DNA of 64,000 nt from CALBTQ01 sp036725605 (GCA_036725605.1 DAIMDW010000017.1:62001-126000), one strand, 5' to 3'. Shown: positions 22,885-32,209, numbered from the stretch's first letter. Translations and numbers: made by a program. The notes: generated from the letters alone by a model not told the origin.

Positions 22885-24588
22885 GTGAAGAAAAACGCGC
22901 CGCCGCTGCTGGTTCTGCTGTTGGCCCTGGCGCTGTGTCTGACTTCGTTGGCCCTCGCCGCCGAGGACGACGAGGAGGACGACGCGCCGGAAATGCCCAC
23001 GCCCGTACCGCTGCCCGGCGTCGAGCCGGAAATGCCCACGCCCGTACCGCTGCCCGGCGTCGAACCGGAAATGCCCACGCCCGTGCCGCTGCCCGGCGTC
23101 GAGCCCGCGCCCGCGCAGCCTGCGCCCGAGCCGATGCCCGAACCGATTTTCTCCGACGAAGCGACGCCCGAGCCGCCGTCGATGAAAATGGGCGGACGCC
23201 TCGATCTGAAAACCGCCGCCGACACCAAGTGGGACGTGGATCACGAGGACGTGTGGGAATCGCGCTTCTACGGTTTCGGCGAAGCGACGATCGACTGGCG
23301 CGGACGCTACAGCGCCTATGTGTCGGGGTTGTTCGAGTATCGGCACGACGTGGCCGACGAGGCGCGCGGCGAAACCATCCCCGAGTTGCGCGAGTTGTAC
23401 GGCAAGGTGCGCCTGGGCGATCTGGATTTGTTCTTCGGCCAGCAGATCGTTTCCTGGGGCGTGGCCGACGGCCTCAATCCGTTGGACCTGCTCAATCCCT
23501 ACGACTACGCCCGCGTGCCCGACGTGGAAATCGGTTACGAGAAGCTGGGCACGTTCATGATCCGCCCCGTGTATTACGTCGGCGACTTCACCTTCGAGGG
23601 CGTGTACCTGCCGGTGTTCACCTCGCCGCGCTACAACCTGGTCGGCTCGGATTGGGCGTACTTCGGGCAGGGCTTCCCGTTGGGCGATTTGCTGCGCGAG
23701 CTGCGCACGTCATCCGACTGGCGACAGACCGAACGCTTCCTCGCCCATTGGGCGCCCGACTGGCAGGATGACATCCGCCATCTGCTGGACGATCCGGATT
23801 TCTACCTGGAGCGCACCGACCTGCCGCCGCAGGATCTGACCGCGCCGGAAGCGGCCGCGCGCGTGAAATGGACGACCATGGCCGTTGATGTGACCGTTGC
23901 GTATTTTTACCACTGGGACGATCTGCCGACCTTGCACATCAATCCGGACCTGCGCGACCTGGACCGGCTGTTGGGCGCGACCCCGGCCGGCTTCATGCAG
24001 TTGATTCCGCCCGATGAAATTCCGCTGGACGCGGCGCTGGACCCCTTCACGCTGACGCACCACCGCCTGCACACCGCCGGGCTGGGGCTGGAAAGCATCG
24101 TCGGCGATTTCGGTCTGCGCGCCGAGGGCGCGTACAATTTCGGACGCTATACCTACCGCGACGACCTGACCGCCGTGCGGCGCGACGAGGCCGATTGGGT
24201 GCTCAACGCCGATTACACCTTCCCCAATAACGTGCTGTTTTCGGCGCTGCTGATGGAAACCTACATTCCCGACCGGGAGGATGATTTCGTCAGCCGCGGC
24301 TGGCAGCACATCGTCGGCGGCGTGCTGCGCGGGGATTTTCTCGACGAACGCCTGTCGCTGGAATCGATCGCCCTGTGGGATCTGACGTACCTCAACGGGG
24401 ACAATTGGCGCGACGGCGATTGGTTCGCCTCGGGATGGACGATCAACGGCGTGTTGACCTACGAAATCACCGACGCGTGGAAAACGACGGTCGGAACCAA
24501 CCTCTTCGGCGGCAATCGCGACTACACGCCCCTGGGATTTTTGGAGGGCAACAGCCGCGTCTTCGGTTCGATGCGGTTCGAATTCTGA
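22885..24588 (+). CDS. outer-membrane beta-barrel protein (DUF1302-like) with Pro-rich repeat
   Basis: 567 residues. A signal peptide (cleavage near ALAAE) is followed by an acidic stretch and three perfect 13-residue repeats PEMPTPVPLPGVE, then a second Pro-rich linker. From about residue 100 alternating aromatic strands (FYGFGEATIDWRG, YSAYVSGLFEYRH, LFFGQQIVSWGVADGLNPLDLLNP) and the terminal SMRFEF ending in Phe mark an outer-membrane barrel. The GQQIVSWG...NPLDL motif is typical of DUF1302/long porin-like proteins linked with LolA-like proteins. GTG 22885 is used as start; the ribosome site is weak, so coupling with the upstream gene is likely. The Pro repeats may span the periplasm. Confidence 0.78.
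   Translation: MKKNAPPLLVLLLALALCLTSLALAAEDDEEDDAPEMPTPVPLPGVEPEMPTPVPLPGVEPEMPTPVPLPGVEPAPAQPAPEPMPEPIFSDEATPEPPSMKMGGRLDLKTAADTKWDVDHEDVWESRFYGFGEATIDWRGRYSAYVSGLFEYRHDVADEARGETIPELRELYGKVRLGDLDLFFGQQIVSWGVADGLNPLDLLNPYDYARVPDVEIGYEKLGTFMIRPVYYVGDFTFEGVYLPVFTSPRYNLVGSDWAYFGQGFPLGDLLRELRTSSDWRQTERFLAHWAPDWQDDIRHLLDDPDFYLERTDLPPQDLTAPEAAARVKWTTMAVDVTVAYFYHWDDLPTLHINPDLRDLDRLLGATPAGFMQLIPPDEIPLDAALDPFTLTHHRLHTAGLGLESIVGDFGLRAEGAYNFGRYTYRDDLTAVRRDEADWVLNADYTFPNNVLFSALLMETYIPDREDDFVSRGWQHIVGGVLRGDFLDERLSLESIALWDLTYLNGDNWRDGDWFASGWTINGVLTYEITDAWKTTVGTNLFGGNRDYTPLGFLEGNSRVFGSMRFEF
22987..23103 (+). repeat. three tandem 39-bp coding repeats
   Basis: Units at 22987-23025, 23026-23064 and 23065-23103 each encode PEMPTPVPLPGVE and differ only at a few third positions, so the expansion is recent. 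Confidence 0.9.
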
Positions 24589-24594
24589 CGAAGC

Positions 24595-25233
24595 TCAGGG
24601 ACCGGGCACGCGCGGCTGATCGGGCTGCGGCGTCGAACCGGTTGCGGCCGGTTTGCCGATATCCATCAACTGGCGGATTTCCGGATCGACCATCCACTCG
24701 TCGTTTTCCCACACCCAGTACTGACGCAGCAGCGGCGAATACACGCGGTTGCTGGGCTTGATCGACATGTTGATGAAACGCACCAGCACCATGGCGTAGA
24801 ACTTTTTGGGCATCTTCAGGTCTTCTTTGGGTTTCTTCACATCCTCGGGCTCGGGCGTGGGCTCCGGCGTGGGCGTCATGGCTTCCGGCGGTTCGAGCGG
24901 CTTGGGCTGATGAATGACCTCGCCGCGCAACCGGGGGAACGGCGTCGCGCTGACCTGCACCAGCGAAATCTTATAACCTTCCATCGTCACGTGGCTGCGC
25001 AGCAACTCGACTTCCATCAGAAAGTCGGCGCGCCGCTCGGACACGACCATTCCCGACGCTTCGTCGTAATAGCCCCAGGCGATCAGGCGGTTGAATTCGC
25101 CCGCCGATTTCCAGAGATCATCCTGGATGTCCTCCATCTTGTCGGCGATGCGCCGCTCCATATTGCAACTGGCGCCCAGCCACATGCAGGCGGCCGCCAC
25201 GAGAATAAGCAGACCCAACAATCGACGATTCAT
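24595..25233 (-). CDS. putative lipoprotein, function unknown
   Basis: 212 residues. The signal peptide ends LGASC, giving lipidated Cys23, followed by NMERRIADKMED. A mixed alpha/beta domain with FNRLIAWGYYDEAS and VTMEGYKISLVQV follows, then a Pro/Glu-rich linker (TPTPEPTPEPE), then a second part with KKFYAMVLVRFINMS, LRQYWVWENDEWMVDPEIR and a low-complexity tail. The pattern of a beta-rich core flanked by disorder recalls small NTF2-like lipoproteins, but that is a guess. It converges on the beta-barrel gene with six bases between stops. No family assigned. Confidence 0.6.
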   Translation of the reverse strand: MNRRLLGLLILVAAACMWLGASCNMERRIADKMEDIQDDLWKSAGEFNRLIAWGYYDEASGMVVSERRADFLMEVELLRSHVTMEGYKISLVQVSATPFPRLRGEVIHQPKPLEPPEAMTPTPEPTPEPEDVKKPKEDLKMPKKFYAMVLVRFINMSIKPSNRVYSPLLRQYWVWENDEWMVDPEIRQLMDIGKPAATGSTPQPDQPRVPGP

Positions 25234-25291
25234 CCGTTCCTCCCGCCAGCGCTTGCGGACCTGCCCTCGGCCGAAACCGCGGCGTTTCCGT

Positions 25292-27151
25292 TTAACTATT
25301 GGCTTCCTTTTTTTCCTTCATCTTTTTATCGAAATCTTCATCCGACTTGGAACGCCGATTGAGGAAGTCGCGGATCGCCTCTTCCTTGTTGGCGATGGTT
25401 TTGCCGGTTTGCGCTTCCTCGAGTTCAAGCACCGCAAAGCGGTTGCGCGGATTGGCTTGGACCACCTTGGACAAATATTCGACGGCTTTTTCCTTGCGCT
25501 TCTCGCGCTTGAACATCAAGCCCATGCACAGGTTCGTCACTTCGGACTGCGGCTTCATGCCGTATCCCTTGCGGATCGTGCGCCGCGCCTCCTCGGTCAT
25601 GGCCACGTCCCGCTGGTGGTACTTGTAGAATTGCGCCAGTCCCAGCGCCGCGTAGTATTCGCCGTCCTTGTCGTACACTTCGATGGCCGTGGTCAGCTCG
25701 TCGATGGCCAGGTCGGTTTCTTCCTTGGTGAACAGGTAGCTCTCGCCCTTCTGCCGCAGAATGTCGCTGCCGAAAATGATGAAGTCGATGTCGAAAATCT
25801 CGTCGCGGTACTCACGACGCAGTTCGATCGTCTTGATGCGATCGTAAGCCTTCTTGAAATCTTCCAGCAGCCGTTCTTGCAGATGTCGTTCCAGACCGTC
25901 GCTTTTGGCCAGAACTTTTTCCTGTTCGGCGAGACGCTTTTCGTAGCCGATCCGCACTTTCTCGTTGTTGGAGGTCCAGTGCACGCCGAGCACGTCGAAC
26001 ATCGATTCGCGCTCGATCGACTTGAGGCGGTGCTGCAACTCCTCGATGCGCGCCAGCGATTTGTCTTCGCGCGACTCCTGGAAGAAGTCGATCATCCCCG
26101 TCAGGTACAATCCCCAGATCACACGATAGGTCTGATCGGGCTTCATGTGGCTGACGATGAGCACGCGTTTGACCAGATTGTCTTTTTCCAGAATCGACTT
26201 GTAGAACTTCTGGATGCTCTTGCCGATCGCCAGATCATCGATTTTATAGTTCGGATTCTTCACGTGGCCGACATACAGTTGAGCCCGTTTGTCGATCTGT
26301 TCCTTTATCGCCTCAAACGGATAGCGCTTCCAGATCAAAGCGAACAGGATGCGCGGCAGTTCCAGCTCGATCGGCACGACGTATTCGGGAAGCCTGGCCA
26401 GGCTTTGAAATTCCCACTGCCCGTTTTCCCACGACATGATGTCGTTGAGTTTAACCTCCATTTGTACGCGCAGGATTTCCGGCAGCAATTCGCGGCGCAC
26501 CACGCCCATGGCCACCAGTTCCTCGCCCTGCAACCGGCCGGACGATTTCGCGCGCTCCAGCGATAGGACGACCTTGTCCGCGTTCACGCGCCCGGCCCGC
26601 TGGAGAATGCGTCCCAGGCATTCGGAGGAATCGAAGGGCACCGAGGTGACGTTCACCAACTTGCCCTTGTCGAAATACAACACCTTGTACTGTTTGGACA
26701 TTTTCTGGATGCGCAGCAGGCCCGTGCGTTGCTCCAGATTCAGGCGGTTGATCAGGCGGAAGATCGAGTCGACATCCCACTCGCCGACCTCGCGCTCCAG
26801 TTGGGTCGCCTCGAACTCATGGTCGACCGCTTCGACATCCTTATCGATTTGCTCGTCGACGAAACGCAGGTGTTCATCGTCGCTGTGTTCGGCGTCGATG
26901 CCTTGCAACAACTCGCGTCGGACGCGGTTGTCGTTGAAAAAGATCAGGTCGTTCTTGACCAATTTGGTGACAATGCGTTCGATTTCCAGCCGATTGTAAT
27001 CGAACGCTTTGGACAATTCTCCCAGGGAGATCATGCCGTTGATTCGCGCCAGCAACGCGACGTCCTGCTTTTCCAGCACGACGGGCAGCCGCGTGAAATC
27101 GACTTTGGTATTTAGTTGCGGAACTTGTTTCCACAGGTCAAAAGTCAACAT
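25292..27151 (-). CDS. DUF4388 / degenerate J-domain / TPR protein
   Basis: 619 residues. The N-terminal 100 or so look like a winged-helix (ALLARINGMISLGELSKAFD, IERIVTKLVKNDLIFF). A DUF4388 (PATAN-type) region follows from about 135 (DSIFRLINRLNLEQRTGLLRI, YFDKGKLVNV, LGRILQRAGRV). A J-domain-like block (MFDVLGVHWTSNNEKVRIGYEKR) lacks the HPD motif. The C-terminal third has TPR repeats (YYAALGLAQFYKYH, AVEYLSKVVQANPRNRFAVLELEEA). Such DUF4388 proteins are abundant in Myxococcota-like genomes and linked to gliding or signalling. The start is uncertain: the Met at 27217 would add 22 residues with a slightly better GGA-type site. Two genes lie divergently around it; no operon. Confidence 0.75.
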   Translation of the reverse strand: MLTFDLWKQVPQLNTKVDFTRLPVVLEKQDVALLARINGMISLGELSKAFDYNRLEIERIVTKLVKNDLIFFNDNRVRRELLQGIDAEHSDDEHLRFVDEQIDKDVEAVDHEFEATQLEREVGEWDVDSIFRLINRLNLEQRTGLLRIQKMSKQYKVLYFDKGKLVNVTSVPFDSSECLGRILQRAGRVNADKVVLSLERAKSSGRLQGEELVAMGVVRRELLPEILRVQMEVKLNDIMSWENGQWEFQSLARLPEYVVPIELELPRILFALIWKRYPFEAIKEQIDKRAQLYVGHVKNPNYKIDDLAIGKSIQKFYKSILEKDNLVKRVLIVSHMKPDQTYRVIWGLYLTGMIDFFQESREDKSLARIEELQHRLKSIERESMFDVLGVHWTSNNEKVRIGYEKRLAEQEKVLAKSDGLERHLQERLLEDFKKAYDRIKTIELRREYRDEIFDIDFIIFGSDILRQKGESYLFTKEETDLAIDELTTAIEVYDKDGEYYAALGLAQFYKYHQRDVAMTEEARRTIRKGYGMKPQSEVTNLCMGLMFKREKRKEKAVEYLSKVVQANPRNRFAVLELEEAQTGKTIANKEEAIRDFLNRRSKSDEDFDKKMKEKKEANS

Positions 27152-27377
27152 ATTGCCGCCAAAGTTCGTTGGTAGGATACGGACGAAACCCGCATTGGCC
27201 CATTCCCGTTTCACCATTCTCGTCCAGGGGATTGTAGTATAGGAAAGCGCGCCCGTCTATGTCATCTCTCATTGTTTTCCAGAAAAAATCGCGGTCGAAA
27301 CCGCCTCTTTCCGGTTGGCATTCTCCGGGTGAAAATGCACAATAAAATTTAAGGATTTTTCGAAGGGACGGCGAGCC

Positions 27378-28928
27378 ATGCGCAAGACAATCTGCTTTTT
27401 TCTTCTCCTGGCGGCGTTGCTGGCAGCATGCGCCTGCGGCGACGATGACGATGACAATGACGACGATAACCAACCGGTCGACGACGACAGCACTCAAGAC
27501 GACGATACGGACGACGATGACACCGACGACGATGACACCGACGACGATGTCGACGACGATACGGGCGATGACGACACGACCGATGATGACACGACCGACG
27601 ACGATACGACCGACGACGACACCGTGCCGGTCGATCCCTACGAGGGGATGGCTCCGTCCGGCAAGATCATCGACGATATCCTGGCTATCTCCAGTCATCC
27701 GAGTAAAGACACCGGCTACAATTGGCAAAGAGAATTTCAAATAACCAAACTCGACGAAGCCGGCATCCGCTTGTTGCGCACCGACTTCAGTTGGTCGACC
27801 ATCGAGCCGGCCGACGATAGCTGGAACTTCGACGGCTACGACACGTTGATCGATCTGCTCGACGAGGCGGGCATCAAGGTCGACGCCCTGCTCGACTACG
27901 GTGTCGGTTGGGCGATGCCCGGCGGCAGCCACGACGAAATCGATCCCGCAGTCTGGGCCGACTTCAACGGCACGGTCGCCGCGCATTACGCCGACGTGAT
28001 CGACATGTACGAAATCTGGAACGAACAAAACACCGAGCGCTTCTGGAAGCCCGAACCCAATCCCGAGCACTACGGCGAATTGTTGAAAGCGGGTTACACG
28101 GCGATTCATGAAAACGACGACACCGCCGAGGTGCTTTTCGGCGGCATGTCTCCCTTCGACATTTACATCTTCGGCGAGCATTGGATCTGGAATTTCCTTT
28201 ATCGAGTCTTTGAAGAGCATCCGGACATTTGCGATTACATGGATGCGCTGGCGATTCATCCCTACACATTTCTCCAGCAGACCAGCCCCGAATTGACCGT
28301 CGACCTGGGGATCTGGACATACGGCAACATCGAGGAAATGATCGATCACGCCCGATCCTTGCTCGACGAGATCGGCTGCCCGGAAAAGCCGCTGCACCTG
28401 ACCGAAATCGGCTGGCCGCACTTCCTAATCGGGCAAGCCCGCCAGGGTGCGTATCTGGCTCGCGGGATCATGATCTGCGCCGCCAAAGGCGTGCAAAGCC
28501 ACTTCTGGTACACGTTCTGGGACAACGAAATTCACAGCATGCCGCCCACCGAGGATACCTTTGGCCTCTTTGGTTATCCGCGTGAGGATGAAATCGACAA
28601 ACCTTCCTACCGGGCGCAACGGGGGCTGCATTGGCTTTTGGGATCGTCGCGTTTCGCCGGCGACCTGGGCGCGGCGCTGGCATGGGAGAAGGACCTGTAC
28701 GCGCTGGCCTTCGTCGACGACAACAACCAATGGACGATCGGTTTGTGGAACAGCGGCGCGTCGGGCGGATCCGTCGCCGTGACCGTGCCGCTGCATCCCG
28801 ACAGCGACGGCGCGTGGGAACTGTACGATCAGGAAGGAACGTTGACCGACTCCGGCGTGGCCGCGACCGGCGAGGTGGAAGCGACGCTTTCCGGCAACGT
28901 CGTCTATCTGCGTTTTACCGTGGATTGA
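27378..28928 (+). CDS. Asp-rich lipoprotein glycoside hydrolase (clan GH-A TIM barrel)
   Basis: 516 residues. The lipobox LAAC gives Cys18, followed by A-C-G-D5-N-D3 and about 60 residues of Asp/Thr repeats. The body is a TIM-barrel hydrolase: LRTDFSWSTIEPADDSWNFDGYD at the first strands, IDMYEIWNEQN with the acid/base Glu216 following Asn, and LHLTEIGW with the likely nucleophile Glu343. AHYADVIDMYEIWNE recalls GH39/GH5/GH42-like members. The final 90 residues form a beta-sandwich (SGGSVAVTVPLHPDSDGAWELYDQEG). Probable role: surface glycan hydrolysis; substrate unknown. The start is preceded by AAGGGACGGCGAG. It converges on the DUF72 gene with no bases between. Confidence 0.78.
   Translation: MRKTICFFLLLAALLAACACGDDDDDNDDDNQPVDDDSTQDDDTDDDDTDDDDTDDDVDDDTGDDDTTDDDTTDDDTTDDDTVPVDPYEGMAPSGKIIDDILAISSHPSKDTGYNWQREFQITKLDEAGIRLLRTDFSWSTIEPADDSWNFDGYDTLIDLLDEAGIKVDALLDYGVGWAMPGGSHDEIDPAVWADFNGTVAAHYADVIDMYEIWNEQNTERFWKPEPNPEHYGELLKAGYTAIHENDDTAEVLFGGMSPFDIYIFGEHWIWNFLYRVFEEHPDICDYMDALAIHPYTFLQQTSPELTVDLGIWTYGNIEEMIDHARSLLDEIGCPEKPLHLTEIGWPHFLIGQARQGAYLARGIMICAAKGVQSHFWYTFWDNEIHSMPPTEDTFGLFGYPREDEIDKPSYRAQRGLHWLLGSSRFAGDLGAALAWEKDLYALAFVDDNNQWTIGLWNSGASGGSVAVTVPLHPDSDGAWELYDQEGTLTDSGVAATGEVEATLSGNVVYLRFTVD
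27438..27633 (+). repeat. GAC/GAT codon-repeat tract, glycoside hydrolase lipoprotein
   Basis: Triplet repeats encode an Asp-rich linker with a DDDT period, sharing the CGD(n)N pattern with the two lipoproteins near 3 and 4.4 kb. Confidence 0.7.
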
Positions 28929-29696
28929 TCACCGCAGCAGATCCAACAACATCAGCGCGTTGGTCACCGCCTTCGCCTCGAAGTGATTGTTGGTGAAGGC
29001 GTAGGTGCGCTTGGTCAGGTTTTCCAGCATCTTGATTTTGGGCGCCCACTCGGCCAGCTCGTCTTGCGTATACAGGTAATTGTAGCGCTCGTATGCGTGC
29101 TCGTGCTTGAACCACTTTTGCGCATTGCGGCCGTGAAAGCGCACGTAGCCGATGTCCGAAGTCGCCACGGCCGTCGGCGGCAGCAGGCCCTTGAGCCGCG
29201 GTTCGTCGACGTTGCACCAGCCGAAACGCAGGTCCTTGAGCAGGGCGAAGGTCTCCTGCTTCACCCAACGCGCGTTGCGCATCTCCACGACCACGTCGCC
29301 CTCGCCCAGGTGCTCACGCAGTCTTTTAAGATAATCGCGGTTGGCCTCGTTGCAGTGAAAGGAAAACGGAAACTGCGCCAGCAGCGCGCCGAGGTGATTT
29401 TGCTCGCGCAACGGCGTACAAGCGTCCAGAAACGCGCGGTAGTCCTCGGGCGCAGCGCTGCGCTCGTGGGTCATCGCGCCGTGCAGCTTGACCACGAAGT
29501 TCACGCGCCCTTCGCTCTTGTCGGCCAGGCCGGCCATCGTGCGCGCGGTGGGCATGCGATAGTAGGTGAAGTTGACCTCCAGCGCGTTCAGCCGCTGCGC
29601 GTAGTAGGCCAAAAATTGATTCTTGTTCAACTCCGCCGGGTAAAAATGCCCCCGCCAGTCGTCGTAGGAAAAACCGCTGGTGCCCACGTAGATCAT
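28929..29696 (-). CDS. DUF72 (YecE-like) TIM-barrel protein
   Basis: 255 residues of the DUF72 family. YVGTSGFSYDDWRGHFYP at the N terminus, YYAQRLNALEVNFTYYRMP, NFVVKLHGAMTH, LGALLAQFPFSFH and YVRFHGRNAQKW are diagnostic. Structures of the family are TIM barrels of unknown catalytic role. I chose the Met at 29696, where homology begins; an upstream Met at 29714 would add six residues and the ribosome site is weak either way. It overlaps the glycoside hydrolase terminus (adjacent stops) and faces the propeller gene at 29804 divergently. Confidence 0.88.
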   Translation of the reverse strand: MIYVGTSGFSYDDWRGHFYPAELNKNQFLAYYAQRLNALEVNFTYYRMPTARTMAGLADKSEGRVNFVVKLHGAMTHERSAAPEDYRAFLDACTPLREQNHLGALLAQFPFSFHCNEANRDYLKRLREHLGEGDVVVEMRNARWVKQETFALLKDLRFGWCNVDEPRLKGLLPPTAVATSDIGYVRFHGRNAQKWFKHEHAYERYNYLYTQDELAEWAPKIKMLENLTKRTYAFTNNHFEAKAVTNALMLLDLLR

Positions 29697-29803
29697 GAAT
29701 TTTCTGTGGCACATCGCTACGCGCCGGTCAAGACCGCCGCATCTTACACCGCGTGACATTCAGTTAATTTCTATTTTATAATCTTCCCACCAGGAGGTTT
29801 GAA

Positions 29804-31153
29804 ATGGGAAGATCAAACATCCGCCGGACGAAAGCAGCCCTCGGCCGCCTATCACGCATCGCCGTCTCCCGCTGCCGTCGCTGGCGAAAAAATCCGCTGC
29901 CGTCAATCATCCTGGCCATGGCCATCGTTCTGACCGCGATCTTCACCACGGCGCAACTGTACGCCAACAGTTATCGCTTCGGCCTCCAAATTCGCAAATA
30001 CTCGCCGGACGGCGAACGGCAATTCAATAAATTTCTCAGCCAGGGGAAATTACTCCCCGGCCTGTATTTCAATAATCATGAGGAAATTTATGTCCGCTCA
30101 TCCGAGTATTTAATCAAACTCGACCAGTACGGCAATGAACTATGGTCGCAGATGCCGCATCTTTCCTATCTAAAGATGGACCGGAAGTACAACTTTTATT
30201 ACGACTCCGTTAAAGATTATTTCGCCAAAGCGGACGCGGACGGTTTTATCATCTGGAAATATTATTACAATGGCATGCTTTGGGTGGATAATTTTTTTAT
30301 CAACAGAAACGACCAACCGTTGATCATCGCCTACATTCACGATCCCCCAAATTCCTACAACGACTCAGGCGTCACCATCATCCAGCTCGATGACGAAGGC
30401 AGGCCCCAATGGGAATACTATTTTTCAACGGAGGAATTCACGTATTGGGACACCATCTACACCATTTTCGACCAGGACAACAACCTCCTTCTGTTGCCGA
30501 TCGACGGCAGCACAACCGACAACAAACTATACAAATTCGCTCCCGACGGAGAGCTTCTTTGGCAACGTGACATCGACTTTCCAATCCAGCGAGCGGTCGC
30601 GCATGACATCGGCATTATCTACCTTGCCGGCGACGATCTGTTGACGGCCGTCGATATGGAAGGCTCTATGTTGTGGCAAATTTCTCTGCCGACCTTTTAT
30701 TCCGGCGCCTATCAAGACGATTACGGTATGTACGTCGATTCCGCGGGGAACCTCATGCTCGCGACGAGCCAGGCTTTCCCGGATCAAGAACTCCAAATCA
30801 ACTTCACAAAAGTCAGCCCGGATGGGGAAATCGTCTGGAGCTTACCCTTCAATAACAATTCCGCTTCCTGCGACTCGCATCCGTCAGCGGCGTTCGACTA
30901 CGCCGGCAACGCGATAATTCACATCGTCGGTTGTTCCGACAGTTCCATCAAATGGCGCATCTACAAAGTTTCGCCCGACGGCGAATTGCTGAGCGAGCAA
31001 CAGTTTCGCATCGACCTGTTAACCAAAGAAAACGATATCGTCGTAGATCCGAAAAACAACCTTTACATCAGCAATCGCGTGTACGGATATTCGGAAGATA
31101 AAACGAGCCTGACCTGCGGTTGCGGAGCAAATGAGGAAAACGAAGACCTATAA
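29804..31153 (+). CDS. membrane-anchored beta-propeller protein
   Basis: 449 residues. A basic N terminus with several Arg precedes one transmembrane segment (SIILAMAIVLTAIFTTA), so it is probably a signal-anchored extracytoplasmic protein. The rest has repeats such as YSPDGERQFNKF, IKLDQYGNELWSQM, KFAPDGELLWQR, KVSPDGEIVWS and KVSPDGELLSE, spaced about 50-60 residues, as in PQQ-like or SMP-30-like propellers. It ends near CGCGANEENEDL, a Cys-rich, acidic terminus. AGGAGG lies seven bases before the ATG. Third positions are more AT-rich than in most neighbours, which may mean transfer or weak selection. Function unknown. Confidence 0.68.
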   Translation: MGRSNIRRTKAALGRLSRIAVSRCRRWRKNPLPSIILAMAIVLTAIFTTAQLYANSYRFGLQIRKYSPDGERQFNKFLSQGKLLPGLYFNNHEEIYVRSSEYLIKLDQYGNELWSQMPHLSYLKMDRKYNFYYDSVKDYFAKADADGFIIWKYYYNGMLWVDNFFINRNDQPLIIAYIHDPPNSYNDSGVTIIQLDDEGRPQWEYYFSTEEFTYWDTIYTIFDQDNNLLLLPIDGSTTDNKLYKFAPDGELLWQRDIDFPIQRAVAHDIGIIYLAGDDLLTAVDMEGSMLWQISLPTFYSGAYQDDYGMYVDSAGNLMLATSQAFPDQELQINFTKVSPDGEIVWSLPFNNNSASCDSHPSAAFDYAGNAIIHIVGCSDSSIKWRIYKVSPDGELLSEQQFRIDLLTKENDIVVDPKNNLYISNRVYGYSEDKTSLTCGCGANEENEDL

Positions 31154-32209
31154 GCTCTCGACCCACTGGCGGAAGTAATCGCCGACTTCGTCGTCGGCTT
31201 CTTCGCCGATCAGCAAACCGGCGTGACCGTAATCGTCGCGGTAGCGGCTGGCGCGGTCGAACACGCGATGCCGTTTGTCGGCGCTGCCGATGCGGTCGAG
31301 CATCTCGCGCGAAGCGACGGCGGGGAAAAGGTTGTCCTGCCCGCCCGACAGCAGCAACACCGGGCACACCAGCGACGGCAACCCCGCGCGATAATCGATG
31401 CGCCCGTCGTAGCTGGTCCACTCGTTGCGTTCGGCCCATCGCGCCGCCTGCCGCGCCACGCCGATCGACATGGGCTCCAGCGCCCGCTCGTAATAGCGCG
31501 CGACGGTCGGCCGCGCCAGGCTGCGTCCGTTGCACAAGAGCACGTCGAAAAGACTTTCGCGCGTGCCGATAAACGGAGCCGGCGCGGTCGCGCCCTTGTG
31601 CGTGGGCGCCGCGCCCAACAGCGCCAGATGATCCAAGCGCGCCAATAACGCGCGATGCAACTCGTTGAGCGGCCCGAAGCCGTCGGCGACGCCCCACCCG
31701 GCCAGCGCCGCTATCTCGTCGGATTCGGCCGCCGCGTAAGCGAAGCAGGCCAGCCCGCCCAGACCGTGACCGGCGAGGACGATTTTCCTGCCCGCATACC
31801 GTCCCTTGACCGCCGCCACGATCGCCGGCAGGTCCTGCCGCACGTGCGCTTCGAACGTCCAATCGGCGCGCCGGTCGTTCCACCAGGCCGGCTTTTCGCT
31901 CAGTCCCTGCCCGCGCAGTTCGGCGACGACCACGCCCAGATCGTGCGCGGCCAGGCGATCCGCCAGACCGTGCCGCTCGTCCAACGCGAACACGCGCCCG
32001 TTTTCATACAGGTCGGGAACCAGCACGATCACCGGCGCGCCCGGCTCCGGCGTCGCGCCGTAATGCTGCAACGCCAGCGTCCAGCCGTCGGCGGTGACGA
32101 CCGTGGAAACCGGCGCTTCGTAATCCCCCGCCGTGCGTTGCGCCGAGCTCAGGCAGGCCGTCAGCAGCAGCGTGACGCATAAGCAGAGAAAAACGAGGCG
32201 CAAACGCAT
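31148..32209 (-). CDS. alpha/beta-hydrolase-fold lipoprotein lacking the nucleophilic Ser
   Basis: 353 residues. Lipobox LLTAC gives Cys19. The hydrolase fold is clear: VIVLVPDLYENGRVF, GVVVAELRGQGLSE (oxyanion and H-G-x-G-like region), VLAGHGLGGLACFAY (nucleophile elbow), LLLSGGQDNLFP (Asp), and YGHAGLLIGEEA (His). In the elbow the usual G-x-S-x-G is G-H-G-L-G, with Gly149 in place of Ser, encoded GGT at 31763-31765. Catalysis by the normal mechanism is therefore unlikely. It overlaps the convergent propeller gene by six bases, and the gene upstream (32213-33478) is co-oriented with a four-base gap. Likely a pseudoenzyme or binding protein. Confidence 0.75.
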   Translation of the reverse strand: MRLRLVFLCLCVTLLLTACLSSAQRTAGDYEAPVSTVVTADGWTLALQHYGATPEPGAPVIVLVPDLYENGRVFALDERHGLADRLAAHDLGVVVAELRGQGLSEKPAWWNDRRADWTFEAHVRQDLPAIVAAVKGRYAGRKIVLAGHGLGGLACFAYAAAESDEIAALAGWGVADGFGPLNELHRALLARLDHLALLGAAPTHKGATAPAPFIGTRESLFDVLLCNGRSLARPTVARYYERALEPMSIGVARQAARWAERNEWTSYDGRIDYRAGLPSLVCPVLLLSGGQDNLFPAVASREMLDRIGSADKRHRVFDRASRYRDDYGHAGLLIGEEADDEVGDYFRQWVESL

